From assembly GCF_963675165.1 (NCBI RefSeq), contig NC_087383.1:5248839-5312838 (forward strand): DNA of 64,000 bases. The letters are read 5' to 3'. A program made the position numbers and the translations under genes. Source of the stretch: Halichondria panicea. Taxonomy: Eukaryota; Porifera; Demospongiae; Suberitida; Halichondriidae. Under the pieces are notes generated by a model, which saw nothing but the letters and a program-made list of their open reading frames with translations, did not search any database and was not told the origin of the DNA. Positions 11,640-22,551 of this stretch are shown here, piece by piece. Position 1 is the first letter of the stretch; the number at the start of each line of letters is the position of its first letter.

Positions 11640-12165
11640 CCTCCACCCTCAGATTTATAAATCCATCCCATGATAAATTCACCCTCAGATTCATGCCATG
11701 ATATATATATCCTATCCACCTCCCATGATATATAATCCACCCTCAGATTTATAAATCCATGCCATGATATAAATCCATCCCATGATATATAAATCTAAAT
11801 CCATACTCAGATATAATTATTATATCAAGGTGTTGAGGTGTTGACAGTGAAAATGTTAATGTTCACTTTTGAGACAAACGGCACCCCATAAGCAACAGTT
11901 ACGTTGTCAAAAATATTTGAGAAGGTTGGTGCCTATCCACCCTCAGATTTATAATGATAAATCCATCCCATGATATATAAATCGACCCTCAGATCATGCC
12001 ATAAGATTTATAAATCCATCCCATGATATATAAATCCACCCTCAGAATTATAAATCCATGCCATGATATAAATCCATCCCATGATATATAAATCTAAATC
12101 CATGCTCAGTATTATTATATCAAGGTGTTGACAGTGAAAATACGTTGTCAAAAATATTTGAGAAG
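11640..12165. repeat. Degenerate ATATAAATCC satellite, duplicated block
   Basis: CCACCCTCAGATTTATAAATCC and CCATGATATAAATCCATCCC phrases alternate. The whole block, ending in TATCAAGGTGTTG...CAAAAATATTTGAGAAGGTT, occurs twice (about 11640-11930 and 11937-12165). Confidence 0.8.
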
Positions 12166-12279
12166 GTTAGCTATTTGCAACGTGTTTAACCGAATAGCCG
12201 CGGTTATGATTTCATACGTAGTACCGCCAAGGGCGTATAAAAGAAAAGAGGGCATGCAACTCCACTATCTAGTAACGTA

Positions 12280-12868
12280 GCGTGCGTGTGTGTGTGGGGC
12301 GTGTGTGTGTATGTGTGTGTGGGGGGGGTGTGTGTGTGTGTATGTGTTGGGGGTGTGTTGTGTTGGGGGTGTGTGTGTGTGTGTGTGGGGGGATGTGTGT
12401 GGTGTGTGTGTGTGGGGGGATGTGTGTGTAGTGTATGTGATGTGTGGTGTGTGTGTGTGTGTGTGTGGGGATGTATGTGTGGTGTGTGTGTTTGTGTGTG
12501 TGTGTGTGGGGATGTGTGTGTGGTGTGTGTGTGGTGAGTGTGTGTGGGGGGTGTGTGTGTGTGTGTGCGTGTAAGTGTGTGTGTGTGTAAGTGTGTGTGT
12601 GTGGGGGGGGTGTATTTGTGTTTGTGTGGGGGTGTATGCGTGGTGTGTGGGTGTGTGTGTGTGTGTTTGTGTGTAAGTGGGGCATGTGTGTGTGTGTGGG
12701 GGGTGTGTTTGTGTGTGTGTGTGTATGGTATGTGTGTGTGTGTGTGTGTATGTGTGGTGTGTGTGTGTTTGTGTGTGTGTGTGTGTATGTTATGTGTGGT
12801 ATGTGTGTGTGTGTGTGTATATGTGTGGTGTGTGTGGGGTGGGGGGGGGGGGGGTGTGTGTTTGTGTG
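12280..12868. repeat. GT/G-rich microsatellite array
   Basis: About 590 bp of TG repeats with GGGG runs (TGTGTGGGGG blocks) ending in a G tract near 12840. The strand is strongly G-rich, with potential for quadruplex or Z-DNA. Open frames through it are spurious. Confidence 0.9.
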
Positions 12869-12944
12869 CTCTGATGCTGAGGATAGCTACAAATTTTGGA
12901 CTCTACTGAAATAGCTACTAGTACGTATACGTGTGTTCAACCTG

Positions 12945-13525
12945 ATGTTCTGGAGAAGACAAGTTAGCTATGTAGCTGAAGAAATAAAGAGACAAAGACT
13001 CCCGTCGTTCGAATGGTAAGCTATTATCTGTGTAATGTATCAGTCTTATAAAAGATCGCTCATTTATAATTATGGAGCCTAAGTGATCTATTATAGGTAG
13101 TCTTTCTCTTTGCCTTATCCAACTTATTAGTAGCCTTCTTTAATTTAGTACTGGTATCACTGCAACAGGTCTGATGGGATGGGTGATCACATATTATATT
13201 GATGGTTCCCCCAGGTGGTGGTGAGCGCTTAAGTGACATTGATATTGTGATTGTGTCTATCTTAACGGATACGTACATCTAAGTGCTGATGAAATAGTCC
13301 TCCTGTACAAGTTGTTTGTTAAAAATAATTAACAATAATAGGGTAATAGGCAACTCACGTAGACAGTAAATTGTAAAAAATTAACGTTCGTTCAACGTCC
13401 GCACTTGACCTTTCGTAGACACCCAAATTTTTACAGGTAGGTAGAGGAAGGAAGGAAGGAAGGGTTAAAGTTAGCACCTGTGAAAAAAATTTTTTACCAC
13501 CTTTAATTATTGCCGCGTTAAGGTC
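12945..13525. mobile_element. Internally deleted relative of the element at 22552-23938
   Basis: It shares TGTTCTGGAGAAGACAAGTT, GAATGGTAAGCT, TGATCTATTATAGGTAGTC, the GGTTCCCCCAGGTGGTGGT block and TTTTTACAGGTAGGTAGAGG in the same order as the longer element, but with many small internal gaps. Only a remnant of one terminus (GCCGCGTTAAGG) remains. Confidence 0.7.
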
Positions 13526-13689
13526 TCATGTCATTATGCATCATGCATGTTATGGTTCTCGCTTATCAAGACAAACAAAGCCACTGTTCAAGAGCAGTAG
13601 CCCCAGCAACCTCCCCTGCATAAAGTGCCATGAGAAAGTCCACTAACAACCTGTACCTTGTACCTAGTAGCTGCTCTAGAGCTAGAAAG

Positions 13690-14575
13690 GGAGGCTACTA
13701 TTTGAGTGCGGCCGTATCTTACCACCTTAGATAGATACAATAATTATGTGTAACCTCCAAAAAACACGAGTCAAGCACTAAATTAATGTTTGCGGTTTTC
13801 GGGGATGTTGTGGATGTTGTGCCCCAAATTGTATTGACTGGTCCTTGTACCAGAGCTAGAAAGGGAGCTCAGGTATATTAAGGACTGGGACCTTCAATTA
13901 TTGCTGAATCAGCTAAAACGCAGCCACGCCCACGATTTTTAATATGTTTTGTGTGTAAAAATGTTGTGCAGCTACTGATCTTTTTTAGTTCTAAAAACGG
14001 TGTTCTAAACCTTCCTTTTAGCTCTTAATTCTTAGTGTAGTAGGTAGTTCAAAGGCTTAAGCAGACATATCTGCTGGGAGAGAGCCACTTCTTTGGCCAA
14101 AGGTGAGATTTTGCACAAAACTTAGTCTTACAGCTGACAATAAGTGACATTTTTATTTTTATAGGCTAATAACTTACTCTAAATAGAACATGATGCTCTC
14201 TCCCAGCGGATATGTCTGCTTAAGCCTTTGAACTACCTACTACACTAAGAATTAAGAGCTAAAAGGAAGGTTTAGAACACCGTTTTTAGAACTAAAAAAG
14301 ATCAGTAGCTGCACAAAATTTTTACACACAAAACATATTAAAAATCGTGGGCGTGGCTGCGTTTTAGCTGATTCAGCAATAATTGAAGGTCCCAGTCCTT
14401 AATATACCTGAGAGGCTACTATTTGAGTGCGGCCGTATCTACCACCTTAGATAGATACAATAATTATGTGTAACCTCCAAAAAACACGAGTCAAAACCGT
14501 ACAGCACTAAATTAATGTTTGCGGTTTTCGGGGATGTTGTGGATGTTGTGCCCCAAATTGTATTGACTGGAGTCA
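13690..14575. repeat. About 155-bp tandem duplication split by a TIR element
   Basis: GGCTACTATTTGAGTGCGGC through CAAATTGTATTGACTGG occurs at about 13690-13842 and again at 14413-14570. The copies are nearly identical and the second has a 10-bp insertion (AAACCGTACA). GAGCTAGAAAGGGA occurs before each copy position. Confidence 0.85.
13868..14412. mobile_element. Long-TIR (foldback) element
   Basis: Starts CTCAGGTATATTAAGGACTG and ends with the inverse complement. The arms are about 215 bp each (to about 14088 and from about 14195) and nearly identical, around a loop of about 105 bp. No coding capacity. It lies exactly at the junction of the tandem duplication. Only a 2-bp AG duplication is possible at the ends. 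Confidence 0.8.
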
Positions 14576-14850
14576 GGATTTTATCTCAACCTTCCTCCAC
14601 TTTTAATCACTTTTAATCACTTTTAATCCTAGATGAAACCCTGGCCTTACCTGATAGCTTTTCGCTTCTGTAGAAACCAGAGCACTTACTCTATCAACAC
14701 CTAGCTAAACTGGTTAAAGAAAAATTAGCATGTGGTCAATTGCGCATGCGCAAGTATACGGACGTAGACGGAAACAAGGTCAAATAATTGCAATGCTGTT
14801 TCTCGAACTAAAGGTACTTATAAGGTGGCAGCTATTTTACATAGATCTAG

Positions 14851-16364
14851 CTAGCCACTTAGATACTGTACCTTATAGATTGTCACATATAGATTGTGCT
14901 GTTCTACTACTTTCAGAGAATTGTTTAGCTGGGACCAGACCCCATTGTGGCCAACGTCACACAACGTCGTCGTCGGTTTGGTGGCGACTGGTTGGTCTTG
15001 GTGAGGAGAACTCTTGAATTTTGTCAAGAGACCTGGCATGTCGTCCTTGTTAATTTACCCCATCCTTGATGATCTCATCGGAGTCGCTATGGTTCTTGGC
15101 GACGACCACACCTGGCATGCTGGAGCATATCTGGAAGTACATAGGTACTATCACCTCTCCGTCACTGTCGACCACCAGCTGAACCGTGTTACAGCTGGCT
15201 GACTTCTCCACAACGTGTGAGTGAAAATGGTGTGTACCTGTTGTAAGGGCAGCTCCGTTTTTCAACCCCTAATTTTTTTACATACCATAAATTCTTATGT
15301 ACAGTAGGGTACCGGCTACTGTACCGGTAGCTATCGTGCTCCCGATTACAGTCCTCCTATAGAGCCTCTTCATCAGCCCGAAACACCGTGTGGCCAACAA
15401 CAAGAACTGGACCATGGTGTTATGGCCAGTACAATTTTCTGCGTGCAGATGTATCACCTGTAAATTTAAATTTAAACCCATGTTTGAATGGTTGAAACAA
15501 CGTATCCCACCTAGGCCATGGTTCTCGAAGTAATAATGTAGCTGGCTAACCCCTTGCCACAGTTAATCACAGTTCATCACAGAGGAAGTTTCCTCACAAT
15601 TTACCCCAAATAGAGCACACTTCCTCGGTGTCCTGGATTACTGGGATAGTGTGGCCAAATAGTAAGCGTTCTGTATTATCTTACATGATGCGTACCTGTT
15701 GAGCGGAGTAGTGACTCTCGATGAGTAGTTACTCTCGATGACTTCTTCAAGGTGCTCTGTGTAGGCCTTCAGAGTGCCGTGCTGCTGACAAGTCCAACAA
15801 AGGTCAGTCATTGGCTTCGTAATTACAAGAAATGGAATTAGCTGTTTCCATAACTTGCAGAAGGTTGAATACCCAATAGCGATGTCCTGCCTTGTATATC
15901 GACCTCTTGGACATGCTAGAGGGTAATAAGCGAATATCGGTATTCTAAAAGCCACCAGGGAGGATTAGGGCATTTTGTGCGCAGTAGTTCAGAAGGAAGG
16001 TGACTACAATCTTCTGGCACCTACAATTCTTCTGGCACTCGTACGACAAAACGTTGTAAGGGTTACCGAGTATCACCGAGGCTGTAGGTAATTTTTCCTA
16101 AAGTTGCTGTGGAGACTGGAGACTCTTCAAATTTTATTCACTTACGGTATTGAGAAATCCCCTTGATGAGCTGTGTTGGACATGCGCATTGAGCTGCTCT
16201 TTCACGTGGCAGTACTGCCATGTTCTTAGTACAACCTCAGTGAGGTCTACACAGTGAGGAGAACGATGCTTATGGCCTTGTTGAGTGACAGTGGCTGGGA
16301 TCATAGCTAGACCAGAAGCTGGACTAAGTTCCTGGAGCTTCAGTATGACTGTATCATGAGCCAC
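14851..16364 (-). pseudogene. Broken copy of a transposon-associated gene (DUF7869-like)
   Basis: Successive minus-strand pieces share one recognisable order. 16364-16134: GLAMIPATVTQQGHKH. 15955-15638: FCKLWKQLIPFLVITKPMTD, then LCWTCQQ and TEHLEEV. 15481-15278: VIHLHAENCTGHNT, then CFGLMKRLYRRTVIG. 15265-15050: HVVEKSASCN, then DGEVIVPMYF. The phrases KPMTDLCWxCQQ, HxHAENCxGxN and CFGLxKRLYRR are hallmarks of a multi-copy metazoan family with a nuclease-like DUF7869-type domain, probably transposon-encoded. The pieces lie in different frames with stops between them and part of the core is missing, so it is not functional as it stands. The exact family name is my recollection and the function is unknown. 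Confidence 0.6.
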
Positions 16365-17589
16365 TATTCCACTATTTTAAGTTGTAAACCAAAATGGATG
16401 TGACCTCATAGACAAATTTCGTTTCTGCTGATCCTGCTTCTCCGTGTAAATATTGAACACATATATAGTGAGAACACATATATAGTGTCTTTAGTCACTT
16501 TGTGCCTTCACACAATATTATTTGTGTACATAATTATAAGCAGTTGCTAGGTAATGATGAGATACCTCTGGGGTCTGCGCTACCTGTAGTTACAAGTCAT
16601 TTCAATGTGTGGTTTATGATAATGATAATGAAGTATTTATTCTGAATTTTCTTTTTTTAATTAAAACTAAATCTTTCTAATCTGATAGGAGTAATAGGAG
16701 TAGAGATAATAGCCAGTAGAGATAATAGCTAGCCAGTTTTAGCATCGTCACCACGCCCATTTCCGACACGCCCACTTTTGAAACCCACTTTTGGACTGTC
16801 TGAAAACCAAGCTGAAAACCAAGAAAAGTTCCACCACCTACAAAAGTTCCACCACCTACTCACTCTCTACTCACTCTAAAACTCTACAACAGCTCAATCT
16901 CAAGGTATAATTATACATAATATACGTACATGTGTATATAGGCATGTGTATATACGCTTTGACCTCACATGTACATGTGCATGTGTAAATTTGTACATAC
17001 CAATTACCTATTTACTTTTCAGGATTACGACACTTTCACTCAACCGCATCCACTTAAATCTGTGTCATTGGAATTGTTTCAACAGTTGGTGCTTTCTTGC
17101 AGGTCTTCCTCGTCAACAAAATTCACAATTACGTAACATCCTAACAGTGTCTTTGTGCTTGAAACGTCAGCGCCAGACCTTGAAGAAGGAATTGAGGTAT
17201 TCGATGCACTTCTGCTAACTAGTAAAAGCGCCAGTACTCTAAACCACACAAGCCAAAAGACCAAAAGTAAATTGTTACCAGGGTAACAGATTGATTACAG
17301 CCCACAAATGAGTGCTACAGCTAGCATGCAATTTACACAACTAATTGAAATATCAAGCAAAGAAAAGAAAAGACAAGCTACTGCCTAGGCATATAATTAT
17401 AATAATAAATTATATCTTACAATGTAGCAAACAGAAATTGCAAATACAAGCCTTGGCATACAGTCAAAAGGGCACTTTTCACACACACATACAACCACTC
17501 CTACCATCCACGGCAATTGTTCACTCAATCTGTTGGCCCAACTGTTATCATTTCAGATTCTCCACTACTACTTACTGTAGTACATTGTT
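16365..17589. other. Non-coding stretch
   Basis: No gene recognised. Contains short tandem duplications (for example GAACACATATATAGTG twice near 16456, and GTAGAGATAATAG twice near 16700). Confidence 0.5.
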
Positions 17590-18000
17590 ACTGAGACAAG
17601 TAAGTACGCAGACCAAACTATTAAAAGTGGATCCTCGACAAGCTCAATACATATTGATGGGCGTAGTTACGCTCCCATCAATAGAGGATTATTCACCTAT
17701 CGCATCCAAGATCTCAAGGGATCGGTTCAGAGATATTCGTCGCTACCTCCATTTTGCTGACAACACAACGCTCCCAACGCTCCCAACTCCCGGCACCCCT
17801 GGTAGCGATCGCTTCGCAAAAGTACGTCCCCTCATCAACAAAGTCAATGCGCTCGTTAGACCGGGACGTGGCCGTGGCTGTTGATGAGGCAATGATTAAG
17901 TTCCAGGGAAGGTCGCCCAACAAGCCTATAAGGCAGGGCACAGTTGTCATGTGTACTTTGATAACTAGTTCACCTCACTAAACCTGACTTGGAAAAGGAT
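17590..18000 (+). pseudogene. piggyBac-like transposase fragment (DDE_Tnp_1_7 type)
   Basis: The first frame gives ILMGVVTLPSIEDYSP, then ISRDRFRDIRRYLHFADN and RFAKVRPLINKVNA, the characteristic piggyBac/PGBD order ahead of the first catalytic Asp. The frame then shifts near 17845, and the next frame carries RDVAVAVDEAMIKFQGRSP, the DEAMI region holding a catalytic Asp. Both flanks decay: no other catalytic blocks are clear downstream (18000-18360), though RGDYLMRQK near 18060 may be a further remnant. A 9-bp tandem duplication (CGCTCCCAA) lies in the coding part. It is non-functional. No TTAA-bounded ends were found. Confidence 0.75.
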
Positions 18001-18361
18001 GGGATCTATGCTTGTGGAACAACTGATCCAAGCCTGCCTGACAGGTATATTACATTTTTCAGAGGAGATTATTTGATGAGGCAGAAGGACACGGAAGGAC
18101 AATAGGATTGTCCGTGTAATCTGCATTTTCTTTGGGGAATAATAGAACATGCCAAAGACTTCTGGAGCTGTAGCCTATGGCATGCACAGCACAGCATGAG
18201 CAGCAAGAGCGCGCATTCTTGTACGCTCCATCATAACCAATTTTCGGTACTACTTGAAGCCTCAATTGCCTCAGTGATGGTTTCAGCGTCACAAGTGCAA
18301 GACTGCTTGACCGTCTACAATCCATCGGCAGCAAATTGAAAGCTCGTGCTGATATCATCTG

Positions 18362-19770
18362 CTAAAATAGGGCAATCTTTTCAACAGTTTTCGGCGTAAC
18401 CATGGTGCACGATGTTAGCGAAAACTTAGATGTATATTGTTCAAGGTGATGTGCTAGTTGTTCATCACCATTTGCAACTTGAAGAGCTATTAAAAGTGAA
18501 TACAGTGTGAACTATGACAGTGAGCCGGTAACCTTCAAAGACTTTCTAGCATGAAACCCTTGAGATCACTGCCTGACAGATACGTCATGAAGCGCCGTAT
18601 ATTCTCACCCGAGAAAAGGCTAAGGGTAAGACGAGATGTTACTGTTACTGTACAGTTACTGTACATCATGCACATTCTTCCACCCACATTTGAATTCTGA
18701 TGTTTACATGTATTTCGCCTTGGTATTTGTGTTTATGCAGTATGCAGGAAGTGATGTTGTCCCTTTGAGCATGTCGTCCCTTTGAGCTTTCTTCACTGGG
18801 GCAGAGTCAGTGCCTCGGAATGTTCCCCACATGTGCACCTTACACTACGTACCACAACCAGCCAGCTCTTTTCAAAGAAAGAATGCTGTATGGCCTTGAG
18901 GTTTTGCGTTTTCTGAAGCTGTATTCCAGCATTATATTGACATGTGCACATAGTTAAGTTAGCTAGACTGCACCTTGCATACACTCCCTCAATTCTTCAT
19001 CATTTAATGGGCATGTTGTGGATGGAAGTCACTCCCCGCACATCTAGGACACAAGGGGCACCAGTCAATTCATTAGTGCACAGTTTTTATATATTTTACT
19101 CAATTTGAGGCCAAACGGGTGTACTGTTCCAAGTGTCCCAAGTGTCATTCACCGCTTCTCAGTTCTTGTCAAAACGAATCGTCTAAGCTATATGGGAAAA
19201 CTATTGTCACTAGTAAGTGTATCATGTAATTATGTATTTAATTTTATACACTGGTTAATATAACTATCTATTGAGGGAGGAGCTGGACAAGCAGCACTTT
19301 CAATGAACGGGATTGCGGTGTACCTCGTAGTTGCTCCAGAAAACATGATTTTGGGTGCCGCTAAAAATGCCGTGTATATGAAGGCGCTTCTAGGACCACT
19401 ACTCAAAATGATCAAGTCACAGTTACTGTGCAAGTCACTGTGCCTTCTGACCTGAAAATTCTTCGTACCAAGCTGCTATTTGACATGCGCAATTCAATGG
19501 AGAATTTGGTTGTACAACCAATGGCAGTCGAATATACCACCCGTGCAGAATTCCCCAAGATGCTGTATCAGCAGGTAAAATTGGTGAAGCAGTCCATGGA
19601 ATAAAAAAGCCGCGTCGCAAGGGATTCCTGTAGATTACATGCACCTGTTCTTTACTCCGTACGTGGATTGATTCGCACAATCAACCATACTACCATACTA
19701 CCAACCATACTACATTGGTAGAACTTAGCCGCTCTCCACGATCACTAACGTTGTAGGCGGCCACTGACTA
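18362..19770. other. Stretch without a recognised gene
   Basis: At 19270-19430 a plus-strand open stretch (GGAGQAALSMNGIAVYLVVA) has ordinary protein-like composition but matches nothing I know. Otherwise nothing is supportable. Confidence 0.35.
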
Positions 19771-20073
19771 CAGTAGAACCTCGATTATCCAGACACCTTG
19801 GTTCCAGAAGCAGGCCGGATAAGTGAATATGCCGGATAATCAAATAGATAAACCACGCCTTGATCCACCCACCCACTTTATTGATAAACAGCAGTGCCAC
19901 ATGGTTGTCTGCGCATGCGCAGAAGATAAGCAGGCATGTATCCATGGTAACAGCTGCAACACGCATGCGCGTTTGAGGGACACGCCCATTTTCTGATCTG
20001 ATAACAAGAAAACTGCCAAGCCGGATAATCGAGGTTCCGGATAATGGAGGGCCAGATAATCGAGGTTCTACTG
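19771..20073. mobile_element. pogo/Tigger-like MITE with TA duplication
   Basis: The ends are CAGTAGAACCTCGATTATCC and the inverse GGATAATCGAGGTTCTACTG-like right end, with TA on both sides. CAGTAGAACCTCGATTATCC is close to the pogo/Tigger terminal consensus. It is 303 bp with repeated CCGGATAAT subterminal motifs and no coding capacity. Confidence 0.85.
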
Positions 20074-20320
20074 TACCAGTTGAGTAGGGATCGCTGTGAC
20101 CCTCCACGGAGCTATGAAATTGGGTGGAACCATGCACCTACATGTAGCATGATGATGTGGACACAATAAAGTGCAGATTTGGCAAACAAGCCGCTTCCTG
20201 CATATAAGTCACATTGTATAATTATCTGCCTGTGATGAATCTTATTTCACTCATGTTTGTGCGTCTTTCTGTGATCTCTATTGTTATCTGAACTCTGTCC
20301 AATAACTCTTCCCCATTTTT

Positions 20321-20463
20321 GTTTTTTGCACTTGTTATACCTATTATTCTCGAATGTATGTCACAGTTCAAGAGCACATGCTCTTCCAACCTTACTCTCC
20401 TAAAAATGTTTTTTGCACTTGTTATACCATTATTCTCGAATGTATGTCACAGTTCAAGAGCAG
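20321..20463. repeat. Tandem duplication, unit about 85 bp
   Basis: GTTTTTTGCACTTGTTATAC through ATGTCACAGTTCAAGAGCA occurs twice, with one or two differences. Confidence 0.85.
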
Positions 20464-20639
20464 AGGAGGTATACGACACGCGTGCCTTGATTAGTGGGTA
20501 AAGACTTTAGAATGGATAAGTAACAGTCACATGAGCCAAAACAGCCGGTAAAGACCCACTAGACAATAAACACTATGTGAGACGGAGGTCATATCTCTGA
20601 TAAAGAGTAGATCATAAAGAGTCGATCATACATTATTAT

Positions 20640-20810
20640 AACACTATAATGGAACACAGGGGGGGCAGAGCGTATACAACACATAAAAAGTCTAACGAAA
20701 CACGGGGGGGGGCACAGCGTATACAACATACAAAAAGTACGTTATTATAATAGTCTAATGGAACACAGGGGGGGCACAGGGGGGGGGGGGGCACAGCGTA
20801 TGCAACAGCT
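20640..20810. repeat. G-rich tandem repeat
   Basis: Four imperfect copies of GGAACACAGGGGGGGCACAG + CGTATACAACA. Further copies follow at about 21357-21393 and 21891-21913, on the far side of the element inserted at 20819. Confidence 0.8.
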
Positions 20811-20818
20811 TGTTTAAC

Positions 20819-21329
20819 CATAGATACAGGAAGAGCATAGATACAGGAAGAGAGGGATTGGCAACGGATCACGTGCGCCCATAAGCCACATATAAAATTA
20901 CATGAAATCAATACAGAGCTTGACAAGCCATCCGTGTTTCCCTCCCCTTTCCCTCCCCAATGCGGTAGAACAACCTTTATGGCAACCTTTCCAAGCCCCC
21001 AAAACACTTCTATTCGATGCCCCTTGCTAATAGGCATCATTTAGAGATGACAAAAACATAATTTCGATTGTTGTGAAGTACCTCCTGCTACTATAATATA
21101 GCTAGAGCTGCCTAACTAAGTAGTGTACTGTGTAGCATATGGCCTAAAGCACTGCATTGAACTGAAAGTTAAGCAGCAAAATTCTTATACTGACAGTAAA
21201 ACAATCGTTTGTCTGTGTCTGGCCATTTTTCCCAACGTTGAAAGTAGGCGGCCTCAATTAAACCGCAGGGAAACACGGATGGCTATTCGAGGCGCTTTTG
21301 TTGCAAATCCCTCTCTTCCTGTATCTATG
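20819..21329. mobile_element. P-like non-autonomous TIR element with 7-bp target duplication
   Basis: The right end, inverted, reads CATAGATACAGGAAGAG + AGGGATTTGCAAC. The left end is the same but its first 17 bp are present twice in tandem. GTTTAAC flanks both sides exactly (20812-20818 and 21330-21336). Its relative at 61331-62569 has matching ends and its own 7-bp duplication. The CA start and a GT-starting 7-bp target resemble P-superfamily elements. No transposase frame. Confidence 0.7.
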
Positions 21330-21336
21330 GTTTAAC

Positions 21337-22099
21337 AAAAAGTACGTTAGTGTCTAATTGAGCACAGGGGGAGGGCACAGCGTATACAACAGCTCGTAAC
21401 ATTGGCCTGTGACCCTATTATAAATGATGCGACTAAAAGTGAGTGGGAGATATACATGCTGTGCAGGTGCACCTGAAAACGGGTTTTCTATAGAGAGGCT
21501 TTATTTGCTTATTTGCTTATTTGCCTGATTGAGAGGCATCTTTGTGTAGGAACATTTGCATTGGATGACTCGATCTAAAGTACACGTACATGTACATGCA
21601 AGCTTCGTACTCTGAAAACATCATAGTTGCTAAGAGCTGACCGTCAGGTGACCATCTGAGTCTGCACACCTCCTGTGTGTGACCTTGGTAGCGTTCGATT
21701 GGAAGAGAGGCCTCTCGATGGTCCTAGGCAACAGATCAGAGGAATACCATGTGACTGCATGCAGACATAATTGCTGTGGCTGAGAATAATTATGCTCTCC
21801 GTGTGCATATGCTCTCCGTGTGCATGCGCAAGCGAGGTATACGGTAGTCCGTTTGTGTGTGTTAATACTGAAAGTGAAAGTTATACTCTAATGGAGCGGG
21901 GGGCATATACAACAGCTGCTATTTAGATCAGAGTACACATCACCACGATGACTCACATCTCTTGACTGTAACTGTTTAAATACTGCCAGTTCAGTTCCTC
22001 ACATCCAAATAGCGTCATTCTCAATGAATCCAAACTGTACATCACCTGCAGAACGAATAGGCAAATGGATCATAGGCAAATGGATCAAGTGAAATGTAT
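21337..22099. other. Non-coding stretch with dispersed repeat
   Basis: No gene. Around 21828 CATGCGCAAGCGAGGTATAC + GGTAGT matches a dispersed repeat also near 36136 (GCACCGAGGCATACAGTAGT). Short duplications near 21500 (TTATTTGC) and 21794. Confidence 0.5.
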
Positions 22100-22420
22100 G
22101 TGAGAAACAAAAACCTATTGGTCAGATCCATGAGAAGGCGTTGCTATGGAGAAACATTTACTGGACAGGTGTGCTTGAGCTGCAGAAAAGGCTGTGACAA
22201 AAAGCCATACACTTACAGAACGGAGATTGATCATGTCGATCATCCATCATTGGTAAAGCCCAGAAGGTCTAGTCCCTAATGTTTATTGTGCCGGGACTCA
22301 TCAGTGGACTGCACACGCACTCAGTAATAAAATCTACCTTGCTCGCACTATATTAGAGGTTCCTAGCTAATAATACTTGCAAGTATGATCCAGTGTGACT
22401 TCTTTGATTTTGATTGGTCA
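22100..22420. repeat. Low-copy repeat, family shared with 31108-31390 and 40095-40380
   Basis: Shares CAGATCCATGAGAAGGCGTT, CAGGTGTGCTTGAGCTGCAG and TTTATTGTGCCGGGACTCAT with 31.1 kb, and the latter phrase with 40.1 kb. These may be exons of a degenerate gene family, but no frame is recognised. Confidence 0.7.
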
Positions 22421-22551
22421 TGCAGAAAATCTGACCGGCCATTAGGCACCTCGATGCTCTTCAACAGAGATGTAGAAAAGATTGTTCTTGTCTCGGTCTC
22501 TTATACTTGCAAATAGGAGTAATCTAGGTATTATATCAAGCTATATGTGAC

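Noticed and set aside
12269-12914. Open frames of 60-140 codons (Cys-Val-Gly or His-Thr-Pro)
   Set aside because: Microsatellite translation only.
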